A stretch of 64,000 bases of DNA from assembly GCA_020186115.1 (NCBI GenBank), contig WSYJ01000157.1:496001-560000 (forward strand). Direction: 5' to 3'. The position numbers and the translations under genes were made by a program. A model generated the notes under the pieces. The model was given only the letters and a program-made list of their open reading frames with translations. It was not told the DNA's origin and did not search any database. The stretch comes from Histomonas meleagridis (lineage: Eukaryota; Parabasalia; Tritrichomonadida; Dientamoebidae). Below are positions 8,532-19,100 of this stretch, piece after piece (position 1 is the stretch's first letter; the number at the start of each line of letters is the position of its first letter).

Positions 8532-10277
8532 ATGATTCTTGCTCTAATTTTTTATACCATTAAAACACCAAAATATTTCTCTTCTGATTATCAAAGTTCA
8601 CCAGATACTGATTTGTACAGCGTTTCACCTGAGTTTTCTTCTTCCAAAAAAAATATTATTGGGGAATCTATCCATATATCCAATTGTATTTTCCATGATG
8701 TTCATTCCATCATGCATGGCACGTCTGGTGGTTGCGGGGGTGCATTATTTGTTGAATATTCGCAACTTATCCTTAATAATTCCAATTTTAGCGAATGTTT
8801 AGCAACTTCAGGAGGATCAATAGCATTATTTTCAAGTAGCTTTATATGCTTAAACTCTAATTTTAATAATTCACTTGCTTTTGTCCAAGGAGGAAGCATT
8901 GCTATTGACAATAGCAACACATTTTCCAATTTTGTTTTTATGAAAGGAACCAATTTTTACTCTTCTATATCACTTGGACTTAATGGAGCCATTCATATCA
9001 AAAGTACTTCTGATATTCTTATTGATCATTGTCAATTTGAAAACTGTCATTCATCACTCTCTGGTGGTGCTCTTGGGATTGAATCCTCATTAGCACTTAT
9101 TTTTAGCTGTTCTTTTATTAATAATACATGTGAATCAACAATCAATAAATTTAATTATGATCCCACCAAATCATCACAAAGTTCATTTTTTCCAAGAGGC
9201 GGAGGATCCATTGTATTTTATAATACATCTGAGCATTATTCTTCGTTTAATATTATGTTTAATGGGAATCTTAATGTTTCATTCTCCACGCAAGACTGTT
9301 GTTTTATAAATAATTCTTGTGCTAATGGATATAAAGGTTATGATATATTACTTTTTGGTGATGTTTTTTATCAGTCGAGTAATGATCGGTTTTTAAATGA
9401 GTTTACAAATTCGATTTTATTTGTTGATCGACAAATAAATGAAAGTAATTTTCTCTCTATTAATTCACGTTTTTATTCTGATGATATTTTTGAAGAATTA
9501 ACAAATAATAGTGGTTGTTTAATTCGTTATGATAATGAATCTTTATATCATTTTTTTGAACAGTATAAAACAATTTCATTTTTAACGCAAACTATAACAC
9601 GTACATTAACTGGCGAAGATGAACCAGTTTATATATCAGATACATATATAGTTGATAAAAAAATTCAGTTTTCAAGTATATATCCGACATATATACCGAC
9701 GTTACCTACATATAACATGACAACTGTTACAATGTTTTCACGTTCTATTTGTACAGTTCCAATTTATTTCTCACTTACATTTTCTCCATCAAACACATTT
9801 TTCGATTCGAGATATACAAGAACTTTAACATTAACATTAACTGTTTCGATTTCTTTATCGAACATTTATTCGAATTTCTTTTCTTATATATTTACGAACT
9901 TTGTTACAAAAGTTTTCTCATATTATATTACAAATGATAATTCATTTATAGAGGTTGCAAGTCTTTTAGTGACTTTCGGTACTTCTTATTATTACACAGA
10001 ATATTATTATGCTTCCGAGGTATATTTCTATTTTTTCACGAATTCTTATGTGTTCTTTATAATAAATGACAAATCAAAATTTGCAATATCACAAAAAATG
10101 TTGTTTAATATCATTTTGTCTATCTTTACGCTAATTCTTTTGGGAGTTGGAATGATTTATTTGTTAATTCAAAGAAAAAGGGGGCTAAGATTGTATGATA
10201 AAAATGAATTCTATGAAAAGACAAGCGATTTTGACCTACAGATTGGTACAGATGTTTTAAACGAAGACGGAATTTGA
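8532..10277 (+). CDS. Pmp-like (chlamydial polymorphic membrane protein-like) surface protein
   Basis: The 581-residue protein has a hydrophobic N-terminus (MILALIFYTIK), then beta-helix-type repeats with GGAL, GGSI and FxNN-like motifs (SGGCGGALF, SGGSIALF, QGGSIAI, SGGALGI) typical of the Pmp-like family described in T. vaginalis. A Ser/Thr/Tyr-rich stalk follows, then one C-terminal transmembrane segment (about 523-546, then QRKRG) and a tail of about 30 residues. This predicts a type I surface protein. I chose the ATG at 8532 because the frame upstream overlaps tRNA-Gln, leaving only 38 bp between tRNA and start. That is unusually tight, and the signal sequence looks short, so the 5' end may be truncated. 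No Myb-like motif precedes it. Confidence 0.75.
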   Translation: MILALIFYTIKTPKYFSSDYQSSPDTDLYSVSPEFSSSKKNIIGESIHISNCIFHDVHSIMHGTSGGCGGALFVEYSQLILNNSNFSECLATSGGSIALFSSSFICLNSNFNNSLAFVQGGSIAIDNSNTFSNFVFMKGTNFYSSISLGLNGAIHIKSTSDILIDHCQFENCHSSLSGGALGIESSLALIFSCSFINNTCESTINKFNYDPTKSSQSSFFPRGGGSIVFYNTSEHYSSFNIMFNGNLNVSFSTQDCCFINNSCANGYKGYDILLFGDVFYQSSNDRFLNEFTNSILFVDRQINESNFLSINSRFYSDDIFEELTNNSGCLIRYDNESLYHFFEQYKTISFLTQTITRTLTGEDEPVYISDTYIVDKKIQFSSIYPTYIPTLPTYNMTTVTMFSRSICTVPIYFSLTFSPSNTFFDSRYTRTLTLTLTVSISLSNIYSNFFSYIFTNFVTKVFSYYITNDNSFIEVASLLVTFGTSYYYTEYYYASEVYFYFFTNSYVFFIINDKSKFAISQKMLFNIILSIFTLILLGVGMIYLLIQRKRGLRLYDKNEFYEKTSDFDLQIGTDVLNEDGI

Positions 10278-10423
10278 TGAATTTCATATTCATTTTGTTT
10301 TTATATAAATTAAAAATTATGTTAATTTTGTTTATTAAAAATATTTTTTAAAATATTTGATTGCTGTGTTTATTTTATAATCAAAATGTGAAATGACGAT
10401 AATTTAAAATATGCCAAATCGGA

Positions 10424-10603
10424 GTGCCCCGTTTTACCCACAAAAAAACGTTTAGAAGCGGTTTTTTGTGGCCATAATCCTCCTTTGTTACCCTGGGCTT
10501 CTTCGTTGATTTCAGGCTTCTAAGGATGGGACAAAAATGTGGAAGAAGCAAGCGAGTACTCTAGTGAGGATTGCAAACCTTGTTCCACAAATTTTGATTT
10601 TTT
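10424..10603 (+). ncRNA. Candidate structured RNA (family unknown)
   Basis: This stretch is richer in G+C than its surroundings and folds into nested helices on inspection. CCACAAAAAAACG (10438-10450) pairs with CGGTTTTTTGTGG (10459-10471) at 12 of 13 positions around an 8-nt loop. AATCCTC (10476-10482) pairs with GAGGATT (10566-10572), enclosing GCTTCTTC (10497-10504) paired with GAAGAAGC (10542-10549). A T6 run at 10598-10603 could terminate Pol III on the plus strand. I could not assign it to SRP, RNase P, snRNA or snoRNA families. Strand and ends are inferred. Confidence 0.4.
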
Positions 10604-10940
10604 AATAATTTTGTAATTCAACTAAATAATTAAAATTAAATTTTAATGGATATCTAGAGTTGTGCTTAGTCCAAACTAGTTGAAATTCTTTTCAACTAAA
10701 ATGATTTTTGTGTTATTAAAAATCATTGATTTCACACACATCTGAGAATTCTTTTAAATTCGTTATCCTAGTCAGTGTGCTAAGAGTAACAACACTCACA
10801 TATCCAAAAAACTTTCGCATTTTGACGGAAATTTGGTGGCAAATGGCATTTGTCAATTTGACTGTACCTCGTTTCATTTCGTGCGTTTAAAACCGTAAAT
10901 TCTTTGGAATTTATTGAGAATAAAAGTGAAGTTCAACCAA

Positions 10941-11270
10941 ATGGAGCAAAATCAGAAGAAGCTCAGCGAGGACGACCTTAAATCGCTTGATCCTTTGTCC
11001 TCACCCAAAAGCACAAAAAGGAGATTTGAAGTTAAAGTAATTGGAAAAGCGAAGAAAATTAATTCAATGGATCAATTAAACTTTTCTTCTTTACAGGATA
11101 ACAAAAAGGTCGTTAAGAAAGGAAGGTTTTCTATTTGCTTTCATAGTCAAAATATAAACAAAGATCCTATCAGAAATAAATACGAAGAATATGATTTTTT
11201 GGATTTGATTCCAAGAAATATATCAACACAAACCATCGAGAAGCAAGCTCCTCTCGTTCCACTCAACTGA
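10941..11270 (+). CDS. Small basic protein, unknown
   Basis: The 109-residue protein from the first ATG (MEQNQKKLSEDD) is lysine-rich and hydrophilic. A short conserved-looking C-terminal patch, YEEYDFLDLIPRN, could be a docking motif. The frame upstream of this ATG is open but has no ATG. No domain is recognised. The 5' flank has GACGGA and AAACCGTAA, weak versions of the Myb-like motif, and a TCATTT initiator-like sequence. It lies in a head-to-tail position before the BspA-like gene. Confidence 0.55.
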   Translation: MEQNQKKLSEDDLKSLDPLSSPKSTKRRFEVKVIGKAKKINSMDQLNFSSLQDNKKVVKKGRFSICFHSQNINKDPIRNKYEEYDFLDLIPRNISTQTIEKQAPLVPLN

Positions 11271-11436
11271 AAATATCTCATCAATAATTTTTCAATATTT
11301 CTTTTTCACTCCTAAACGCTACATTTAGATCGTTATTTTTTAACGAATTGTTTAGGTAAAAATGTATTTTTTTTAATAAATGAAATATTTCAAAAATTTC
11401 ATGTGATGAAGAATCGTTGTGATGCATCACAATTTT

Positions 11437-11442
11437 AACGGT
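11437..11442 (+). promoter_or_regulatory. Myb-site-like promoter motif (AACGGT)
   Basis: TTTTAACGGTCGATG is 40 bp before the ATG of the BspA-like gene. A second related site, TTATCGTTTT, follows at about 11452. Role inferred. Confidence 0.5.
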
Positions 11443-11482
11443 CGATGACAGTTATCGTTTTGTTAAAATCTTTTGACTAAAA

Positions 11483-13852
11483 ATGTACATTAGCTGTTTC
11501 TTCTTTCTTATCGCATATCGTTTGTGTGATACTTCATCACAAGCATTTGATGAAGCTACGGCAACACTAACCATATCAGTTCCAGATGATTTTACTGATG
11601 ATTATAAAGATTTAACCAAATATGTTATAATCAAGGAAGGGATTGAAGAAATTCCATCCCATGCATTTTACCAATGGAATTTGTTAAGTACTGTAGAAAT
11701 TGGGAATTCTGTCAAAATTATTGGTGCTTTTTCATTTGGATCATGTGACAATTTGTCACAAATTACTTTTGGCAACAGTGTTGAATTAATTGAAAACAGT
11801 GCGTTTATTTTATGTAATAATTTAACAAAAATAATTCTACCAAATTCAGTTACCACAATTGAAGATAGTGTTTTTTATAAATGTTATTCATTATCATATA
11901 TTCAATTATCAGAATCATTAAGTAAAATTGGTGATTTAGCTTTTAGTTATACTTCAATAAAAAATATTACAATTCCAAAATCAGTTACTACTATTGGCTT
12001 AAGTTCATTTATATCATGTGCACAACTTGAATTTATTAATGTGGAAGAAGGAAATCAGAATTTTGCTAATTATGGAAATACAGGAATTCTTTATGATAAA
12101 GATATTACAACTCTTGTTTATTATCCTGAAGCACTTCAATATGAAACATTTGAAATACCAAGCACAGTTACACTCATTGGTTCATATGGATTTTATTCGA
12201 GTAAACTTAAAAATATCACAATTCCAGACACAATTATTACAATTGGAAATTATGTATTTTCTAATAATAATAATTTATTATCAATAATTATTGGTGAAAA
12301 TGTCAAAACAATTGGATGGGAAGCATTTGCATCCTGTGAATCACTTAAAGAAATAATAATTCCGAATTCTGTTATCACAATTGGAATTAAAGCATTTTGT
12401 CGATGTTTAAACTTAACTAAAATTGTTATTGGTAATAAAGTCGAAACAATTGAATATGGAGCATTTAGTGAATGTTCTTCACTCACTGATATATTAATTC
12501 CTTCATCAGTTAAGTCGATTGAAGAAGGAGTATTTTTAGCGTGTACCAAACTTAAATACATTAATGTAACTTCAGATAATTTATATTTTGCAAATAATGA
12601 TAATGATGGAATTCTTTATGATAAAGATATCACAAGAATTATTAGTTATCCATGTGGTAATCAAAATGTAATATATAATATTCCGAATACAATTAAAATA
12701 ATTGATTCTTATTCATTTTGTAGATGCTTATTAAGAAATATTACAATTCCTAATTCAGTATATGAAATAGGAGCTTATGCATTTAGTTATGATGATAATC
12801 TTTTGGATGGACAAATTAATGGATGTGTAACAAATTTTGGAACAAATGCGTTTTTCTCATGCCAAAATTTAAAGACATTTAAATTTAGTGAAAGTTCAAT
12901 ATTAATCGGTAAGTTTGCATTTGCTTTATGTTATTCATTAACAGATATTATAATTCCAAATTCAATTTCATACATAGGCGATTATGCATTTCGTTTTTGT
13001 ATTAGTTTAAAGAGTATTAATATTCCAAATTCATTAACATCAATTGCTGATAATACATTTTATTCATGTTATTCATTAACAGAAATCGAAATACCAAATT
13101 CAGTTAATTCGATTTTGGATAGTGCATTTTATAGTTGTTCTTCATTAAAACAAATAAAATTATCAAATTTATTGACTGAAATTGGTGTTTATGTATTTTA
13201 TAATTGTTCTTCTTTAATTAATATTACACTTCCTGAGTCAATTACTTCCATTCAATTGTATGCATTTGGATTATGTACGAAATTAGAATCAATTGTACTT
13301 GATAAAAATGTTAAGACAATTGGACTTTATGCATTTGTCGATTGTAAATCACTTAAATGTATTTATTTTTATGGTGAATCAGAGCCTGATATCATAACGT
13401 CTGCTTTCGACGGTATTAATACTTCTTATGTAATGACATATGGATCTTATGAAGGCGACAAATTCGGTCCTTTGGATGTAGTAAAAGGAACAACAATTGA
13501 TGAATGCGCACCTTTAATATTACCAACGTTCACACAAACGAATACTTATTCGAATACTTTTACAAAAACATTCACGAAATCAAATACATTTGCTAAATCA
13601 AATGTTTTCACACAATCAAATGTGTTTAATAATTCGCTTACATTTACTAATGAAAACACAGACAAAAAAGAAAATAATAATAGAGCTATAGCTGCAATTA
13701 CTTTAACTATAACAATTGTCATAGCGATAATTTTGGTGGTAATTCTTATAATCCGTAGGAGAAGAAATAATGGTGAAGAAAATAAAGAAATTGAAGTTGA
13801 GTTAATGAATCATGATGACTTAATATTCGCTGAAAATAACGTAAATGAATAA
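11483..13852 (+). CDS. BspA-like leucine-rich-repeat surface protein
   Basis: The 789-residue protein opens with a signal peptide (MYISCFFFLIAYRL), followed by about 25 TpLRR/BspA repeats of roughly 23 residues. A typical unit contains ITIPxSVTxIGxxAFxxCxxL. These run to about residue 650. Next come a Ser/Thr/Asn-rich stalk with repeated FTKSNTF-like units (about 690-725), one transmembrane helix (about 736-757) ending in IIRRRRNN, and an acidic cytoplasmic tail of about 30 residues. BspA-like proteins are a very large trichomonad family linked to adhesion to host cells or bacteria. The same stalk motif occurs in the relic at 43.8-44.0 kb. Confidence 0.9.
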   Translation: MYISCFFFLIAYRLCDTSSQAFDEATATLTISVPDDFTDDYKDLTKYVIIKEGIEEIPSHAFYQWNLLSTVEIGNSVKIIGAFSFGSCDNLSQITFGNSVELIENSAFILCNNLTKIILPNSVTTIEDSVFYKCYSLSYIQLSESLSKIGDLAFSYTSIKNITIPKSVTTIGLSSFISCAQLEFINVEEGNQNFANYGNTGILYDKDITTLVYYPEALQYETFEIPSTVTLIGSYGFYSSKLKNITIPDTIITIGNYVFSNNNNLLSIIIGENVKTIGWEAFASCESLKEIIIPNSVITIGIKAFCRCLNLTKIVIGNKVETIEYGAFSECSSLTDILIPSSVKSIEEGVFLACTKLKYINVTSDNLYFANNDNDGILYDKDITRIISYPCGNQNVIYNIPNTIKIIDSYSFCRCLLRNITIPNSVYEIGAYAFSYDDNLLDGQINGCVTNFGTNAFFSCQNLKTFKFSESSILIGKFAFALCYSLTDIIIPNSISYIGDYAFRFCISLKSINIPNSLTSIADNTFYSCYSLTEIEIPNSVNSILDSAFYSCSSLKQIKLSNLLTEIGVYVFYNCSSLINITLPESITSIQLYAFGLCTKLESIVLDKNVKTIGLYAFVDCKSLKCIYFYGESEPDIITSAFDGINTSYVMTYGSYEGDKFGPLDVVKGTTIDECAPLILPTFTQTNTYSNTFTKTFTKSNTFAKSNVFTQSNVFNNSLTFTNENTDKKENNNRAIAAITLTITIVIAIILVVILIIRRRRNNGEENKEIEVELMNHDDLIFAENNVNE

Positions 13853-13919
13853 ATAACAAATGGAATCAATTTTTGAGGTGTTCCAATAAAAAACGATAGA
13901 ATGACATGCTCAGAAATTC

Positions 13920-13989
13920 TCTATCGTCGTTATTCGATTGAAATTTCGTCTTTGAAAAGTGTCTATCGTCGTTATTCGATTGAAATTTC
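13920..13989 (+). repeat. 28-bp direct repeat in the ERK7 promoter region
   Basis: The sequence beginning tctatcgtcgttattcgatt occurs at 13920-13947 and again, identical over 28 bp, at 13962-13989, 42 bp apart. Each copy contains ATCG and CGTT cores like Myb-type sites. It lies 70-140 bp upstream of the MAP kinase ATG and may be a duplicated regulatory element. Confidence 0.7.
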
Positions 13990-14060
13990 AGTTGATCGTG
14001 TTCAAAAACCGTCGTTTTTTGAGGGGTTTTCAATATTCAAACGAATATTATCCGTTGGCA

Positions 14061-15179
14061 ATGAACAACCAGGAGCAAGAAAATGTGGAATCAATTGACA
14101 GACATATACTAAGGCGTTACGAAATCATTCAAAAAATTGGGAAAGGAGCTTATGGAATAGTTTGGCGTGCAATGGATAAACAAACACAAAAAGTTGTTGC
14201 ATTAAAAAAAATATTTAGTGCTTTCCAAAATGCAACGGATGCACAACGCACTTACAGAGAAATAACATTTCTTAGGCAGTTACGTAATCACCCATGTATT
14301 GTCAATCTTTTAGCAGTTCATAGGGCAGAAAATGATTCTGACATATATCTTGTTTTTGAATGTCTTGAAACTGATGTCCATGCGGTAATCAGAGCCAAAA
14401 TTCTTTTAGATGTCCATCATCGATATATTTTTTGGCAACTTTTATGTGCTCTTAAATATATTCATTCAGCAGGTCTTATTCACAGAGACATTAAACCATC
14501 AAATCTTCTAATCAGTAGTGATGCTTCCATTAAGGTCTGTGATTTTGGTCTTGCTCGAGCCTATAACATTGATGTCCCCAATGATGATCTTACTGATTAT
14601 ATCGCAACTCGATGGTACAGAGCCCCTGAAATTCTTTTTGGATCAAGTTCATATACCACCGCTGTCGATATGTGGGCTGCTGGATGTATTTTAGCCGAAC
14701 TTGTAAGTGGACGACCACTTTTTCCAGGCACATCAACAATGGATCAACTCGAAAGAGTCATTGCCTTTTCAGGTCCTCCATCAGCCACCGATATTGAGAG
14801 TATGGACTCATCATTTACCCAAACAATGTTATCCAATCTATCATATTCAAAGCCTCGTTTTGTTCTCGAGGAAAAACTTGAAGGTGCTCCATCAGATGCA
14901 ATTGACTTAATAAAACAATTGATTGCATTTAACCCAAATAACAGACCAACAGCTGCGCAATGTCTTTTTCATCCTTATGTCGCGCAATTTCATAATCCGG
15001 CGAAAGAACCATTGGCTAAAGAAATGATAAAAATGGCATTAAATGATTCGGAAAGACATTCGTTAAGAGAATATAGAACACAAATTTATAAAGAGGCAGT
15101 GACACCTTTAGAAGGATCTGGAAGAAGATCAAGGTCAACAGTGCACAAAGTTGTTTATAGTGCTGGTGCAAAGCTTTGA
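14061..15179 (+). CDS. ERK7/ERK8 (MAPK15)-type MAP kinase
   Basis: The 372-residue Ser/Thr kinase starts at MNNQEQEN; the longer open frame begins only at GTG. The glycine loop is GKGAYGIVWRA, the ATP lysine is in VVALKKIF, the catalytic loop HRDIKPSN (about 141), then DFGLARA, the activation lip TDY (about 178) and RWYRAPE. FQNATDAQRTYREI and ETDVHAVIRA are strong ERK7 signatures; animal ERK7 uses TEY, this one TDY. ERK7 family kinases act at basal bodies and cilia and often autoactivate. A CAACGG-type motif (minus strand) ends 4 bp before the ATG. Confidence 0.92.
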   Translation: MNNQEQENVESIDRHILRRYEIIQKIGKGAYGIVWRAMDKQTQKVVALKKIFSAFQNATDAQRTYREITFLRQLRNHPCIVNLLAVHRAENDSDIYLVFECLETDVHAVIRAKILLDVHHRYIFWQLLCALKYIHSAGLIHRDIKPSNLLISSDASIKVCDFGLARAYNIDVPNDDLTDYIATRWYRAPEILFGSSSYTTAVDMWAAGCILAELVSGRPLFPGTSTMDQLERVIAFSGPPSATDIESMDSSFTQTMLSNLSYSKPRFVLEEKLEGAPSDAIDLIKQLIAFNPNNRPTAAQCLFHPYVAQFHNPAKEPLAKEMIKMALNDSERHSLREYRTQIYKEAVTPLEGSGRRSRSTVHKVVYSAGAKL

Positions 15180-16165
15180 TTGTTTGTTTAAAACGAAGTC
15201 AATAAATAGAATTAACCGTGTATTTTTTTGATCTTGTTAATACATTAATAGTTAAAAAAAATACAATTTTATATAACAAACTTTTCAATGTTATCAATAA
15301 TTATCCATCCGAAAATCCAAATAAAATATTTAAAGTTCCATTTTTGTAACAGATATTAAAGGTTTTCATTTGTTTCATGTAATAATTCGGAAAAAATTTA
15401 TATCAGCGGAAAATTATTTTAATTGAATCATATGTTAACCTTCAATCTTTTTTTGCTTTGGTGAGGACCAACAAAACCAAAAAATATATTTAATTAGATA
15501 ATTAATAATTTTTGTTATGACAACAAATTCATGATGTAACTGTATTTGAGGTTAAACAATTCATGTCTGATGTAGAGGATACAACAAAAAGTAATGAGCC
15601 CCGGCCATTTTTTCTTGAATTGATAATAAAAATTTATATTTATGATGAATAGTTAACATTAATGATGTATAATGAATATTGATAATAAATATATAGAATA
15701 TATGAAGAATATTAATGATGTATAATGATCATTAATGATATCTGATAAATAAAGTGAGTATTAATGGTAAATATATAGATTACTTCATGAATATGATCAA
15801 TATTTTATTATAAACATATAAAATACATGATGAATATATATATTGATACTAATATTCAAAAAATCTATTTTAAAAATGTGATTTTTATTTAAATTTTAGT
15901 CGGTCTTATATAAAGATCCATAAAAATGTAACGGAATTTTATACTTCAGTTTCATTATAAAAAGGTAATTTTTCGAAATAACAATAAATGGCTTATTTGT
16001 CCACAACTGTTCCAATAAATTAATTACTTGCGAATAACGGTTATAGTTCAGCTGTCATGTGATTAGAACCAGTTTTTGAATCAATTATTTCAAACGAACC
16101 GAAATTCGGGCGGTTATTGCATCTTTTGAACAGACCTTGTAAATTTTTTTAAAAGAAAGAAAAAA
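15180..16165. other. Intergenic, no gene seen
   Basis: About 1 kb of AT-rich DNA. Near 15655-15730 the short phrase attaatgatgtataatga occurs twice. Myb-like sites (TAACGGTT at 16035-16042; GGCGGTTAT near 16108) lie upstream of the HECT gene. No ORF or RNA gene recognised. Confidence 0.5.
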
Positions 16166-19100
16166 ATGGGTCAAAGCATTTCAGCCTTTTTACCTAGTTT
16201 CAACCGGAATACTTCAAATAACCCCAATTCTACAAACGACTTTTTTGAAGTTGGTTTTGATGAATTAATCCTTGGATCTGAATTCAATTCAGAAGCAGTT
16301 CCAAAAACAGTCGAACCAATTGATTTTCCGGATGAGAAAACGGTGGTAGACTTGATGCTGGATCCGGCTGTTTTTGCGTCAATAGATAATGTTGAAGATG
16401 CTTGGAAAACTATATTAACATCACTTTTTATTGGCCCTGAAAGTAGCAAACCTATTGCATATCAAATGCTTCTTGCTTTAATTCGATTTACAAAAGATCG
16501 GCCAATCTCTTATTATGCTGATGAAGAGACCAGAAGGAATGCAATTTTTGAAAGTTCACTCCTTGAAATCAACAATGCTCTCCGATTTCTTGGCAGATTT
16601 GATCCAAATCCCAAAGTTCAAGTTTCAATAGAAAGCATCACAAATGAAGAATCAGCACTTTCAGCTATTCCTAAAATCACACATCCCATTTATCCACATC
16701 CCCAATTATACAAAGTAGCCAATTTAATTCAACCAATTCTTAATACCAAGATGAACATTCCATTACTTCAATCATTATTAAACTGGGGCTTTTTATCACA
16801 CGACATGAATGCCATTATTATATCATTACGTAAACTTGCAGAGCTATCGATGACAGACAAAAAGACATCGATCACCATTAATTTCGATATCAATGAAATA
16901 CTTAATACGATATCATTCAATCATTGTTTGTTTCATTTTCAGCGTAACTTTCTTGGCTCATTAGAATTAAAAGATTATGAAATTGCTGATCATTTTATGC
17001 CATCAATTGGATCCGATGGGATGAATATATATTTATCATGTGGCAGTAAAATCAAAACAATTTCATTATCAAAGAACATCATTAATCAAGACTTACGATT
17101 TAAGACGACATTTAAAGTAAGTATCCCAACTAAAGAACGACCATTATCATCAATGACTGTTTGTATTGATTATATGGTTATTACAGGTCCATTTGCATCC
17201 AAACCTTATATTTATAAATTATCGAATTTCGAACAAGTTAAAAATATAACATATGAAACAGTAGCAGGCGCACGATTCTCAGCGAAAATATCTTCACCAC
17301 TTACAAGTGATGGTAAATATATTTATTGTTTAAAGAAAGAAACAGTTAATGTCTTTTCGATACAAAATGATAAAATTTATTTCCATCGATCGATAGCATT
17401 AAAACATTTAAATACCGAATTAAGAGAACCTTATTCATCTAAATTAATACCAAAAGAACCATATAAATTCCCTGTCTTTTGTAATGGTATTATATTTACG
17501 ATATTATTATCGAAAGAAGTTAATAATAAATCGTTTTATATAGCTAGAAGTTTCTCTATGATCGATGGTCATCATATTATTGATAATGAATTCACACAGA
17601 ATTTTGGTATTTGCGCATTTTGTTATGATCCTTGGAATTCAGTTGTATGGGAATTAATTTCAGGTAAAACATTTTGTTTAGTTAAATATCAAGATACATG
17701 TCCAAAACCTTTATGGCTAAGTGGTATTACACCAGAGAAATGTGGATTAATGTTAGGTGATTTACGTAAAGATTTAACAAAATCTCAATCATCAGTATCT
17801 ATAGTTAATGGAATCCTTAATTTCATACATTATTATTCATTATATTTCCATGGAAGTTCAATTAAATCATTGTTATATCGTCATGATGCTAATACTGTTT
17901 TAACAGCACAATTCTTTTGTCAAACTACAATGGAATTAATTAATAATATTGTTGATGTTATTAATTTTTTAATTGATATTTATCTTAAAAAGAATCCATA
18001 TCAAAAACAAAACCTTGAATATGGACTTTTAGGTTTACTTAATTTATTAGATTATAATTTATCTAATTTCCATACAAGAGTTATAGATAATGATACATTT
18101 ACTATTGGTGATGTTAGTAATGTAGTTAATTGTTTATATGATATTATTCATAAAGAAGAATTAAAGTTCTTAAGTAAAGCTGTAGCATTTACAATATCAA
18201 ATTCATTTTCAATTATCTTTAATCAACCTTCAGATAAAACTTCTACATTATTCTTATATGCTTATGAACAAATGCCTACTGAAATATCATATTTCTTAAT
18301 TAATAATGCAAATTTATTACCGCAATATGCTTATTCATTAAATTTCGAACATGTTCGTAAAGTATTTTCACCAATATTAAGTAAAATGGCAAATAAAAAT
18401 ACTGATTTAAAGAAAATCCAATTTGAATTATTACATACATATTTAAGAAATGTAATGATTGAAATGAAAAGAGTTTATGCTGAATTCCAAACAGGATTTT
18501 CACCAAAAGAACAATTTTTAAGTGATTCATTTTCTTCTTTTTGTAGTATTATATGTGAAGAAAGTATTTCATATATATCTAATATGCAAAATAGTTATCA
18601 AGAAGATAAATTTAAGTTTTCACCTTTTATTCGTTTATTAAATAAATGGATTATATTAATTGAACCAATGACACAATATTCTCGAGCTTCAATTGAAGTT
18701 GCATCTAAAGTTCAACCATTATTTAATACATTTTCTGAAAAAATTCCAACTTTAAATATAGGACCTATGAATATTAATCCTTCAAAAGGATTTTCTTATA
18801 TATATTTATTGTTTTTCGAATTGTTTTCTTTATTTGCAGATTTCATTTCTGCTCTTTTAGATGGAGGTACTGAATTAAGAAAAGCAGAGAAATATTTATG
18901 GTTCATTAATTCTACACCACCTGATTTAAAGCCTAAGAACATTAATGATTTTTATCAAAAATTATTTGTAACTAAAGATTTCCAAGTTCAAAATAATGAA
19001 AATCAAGAAGAAAATTTCTTAAATTCATTTTTAGAATTAGAAGAATCAAAACAAATCCAAAAGTTAATGGATTATTTATATAAGAAAGTTCCTGATCGAT

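Noticed and set aside
10424-10603. Assignment of the structured island to SRP RNA or U5 snRNA
   Set aside because: GTTTTACC and AAGAAGCAAG only loosely recall U5 loop and SRP helix 8 sequences; the surrounding structure does not fit.
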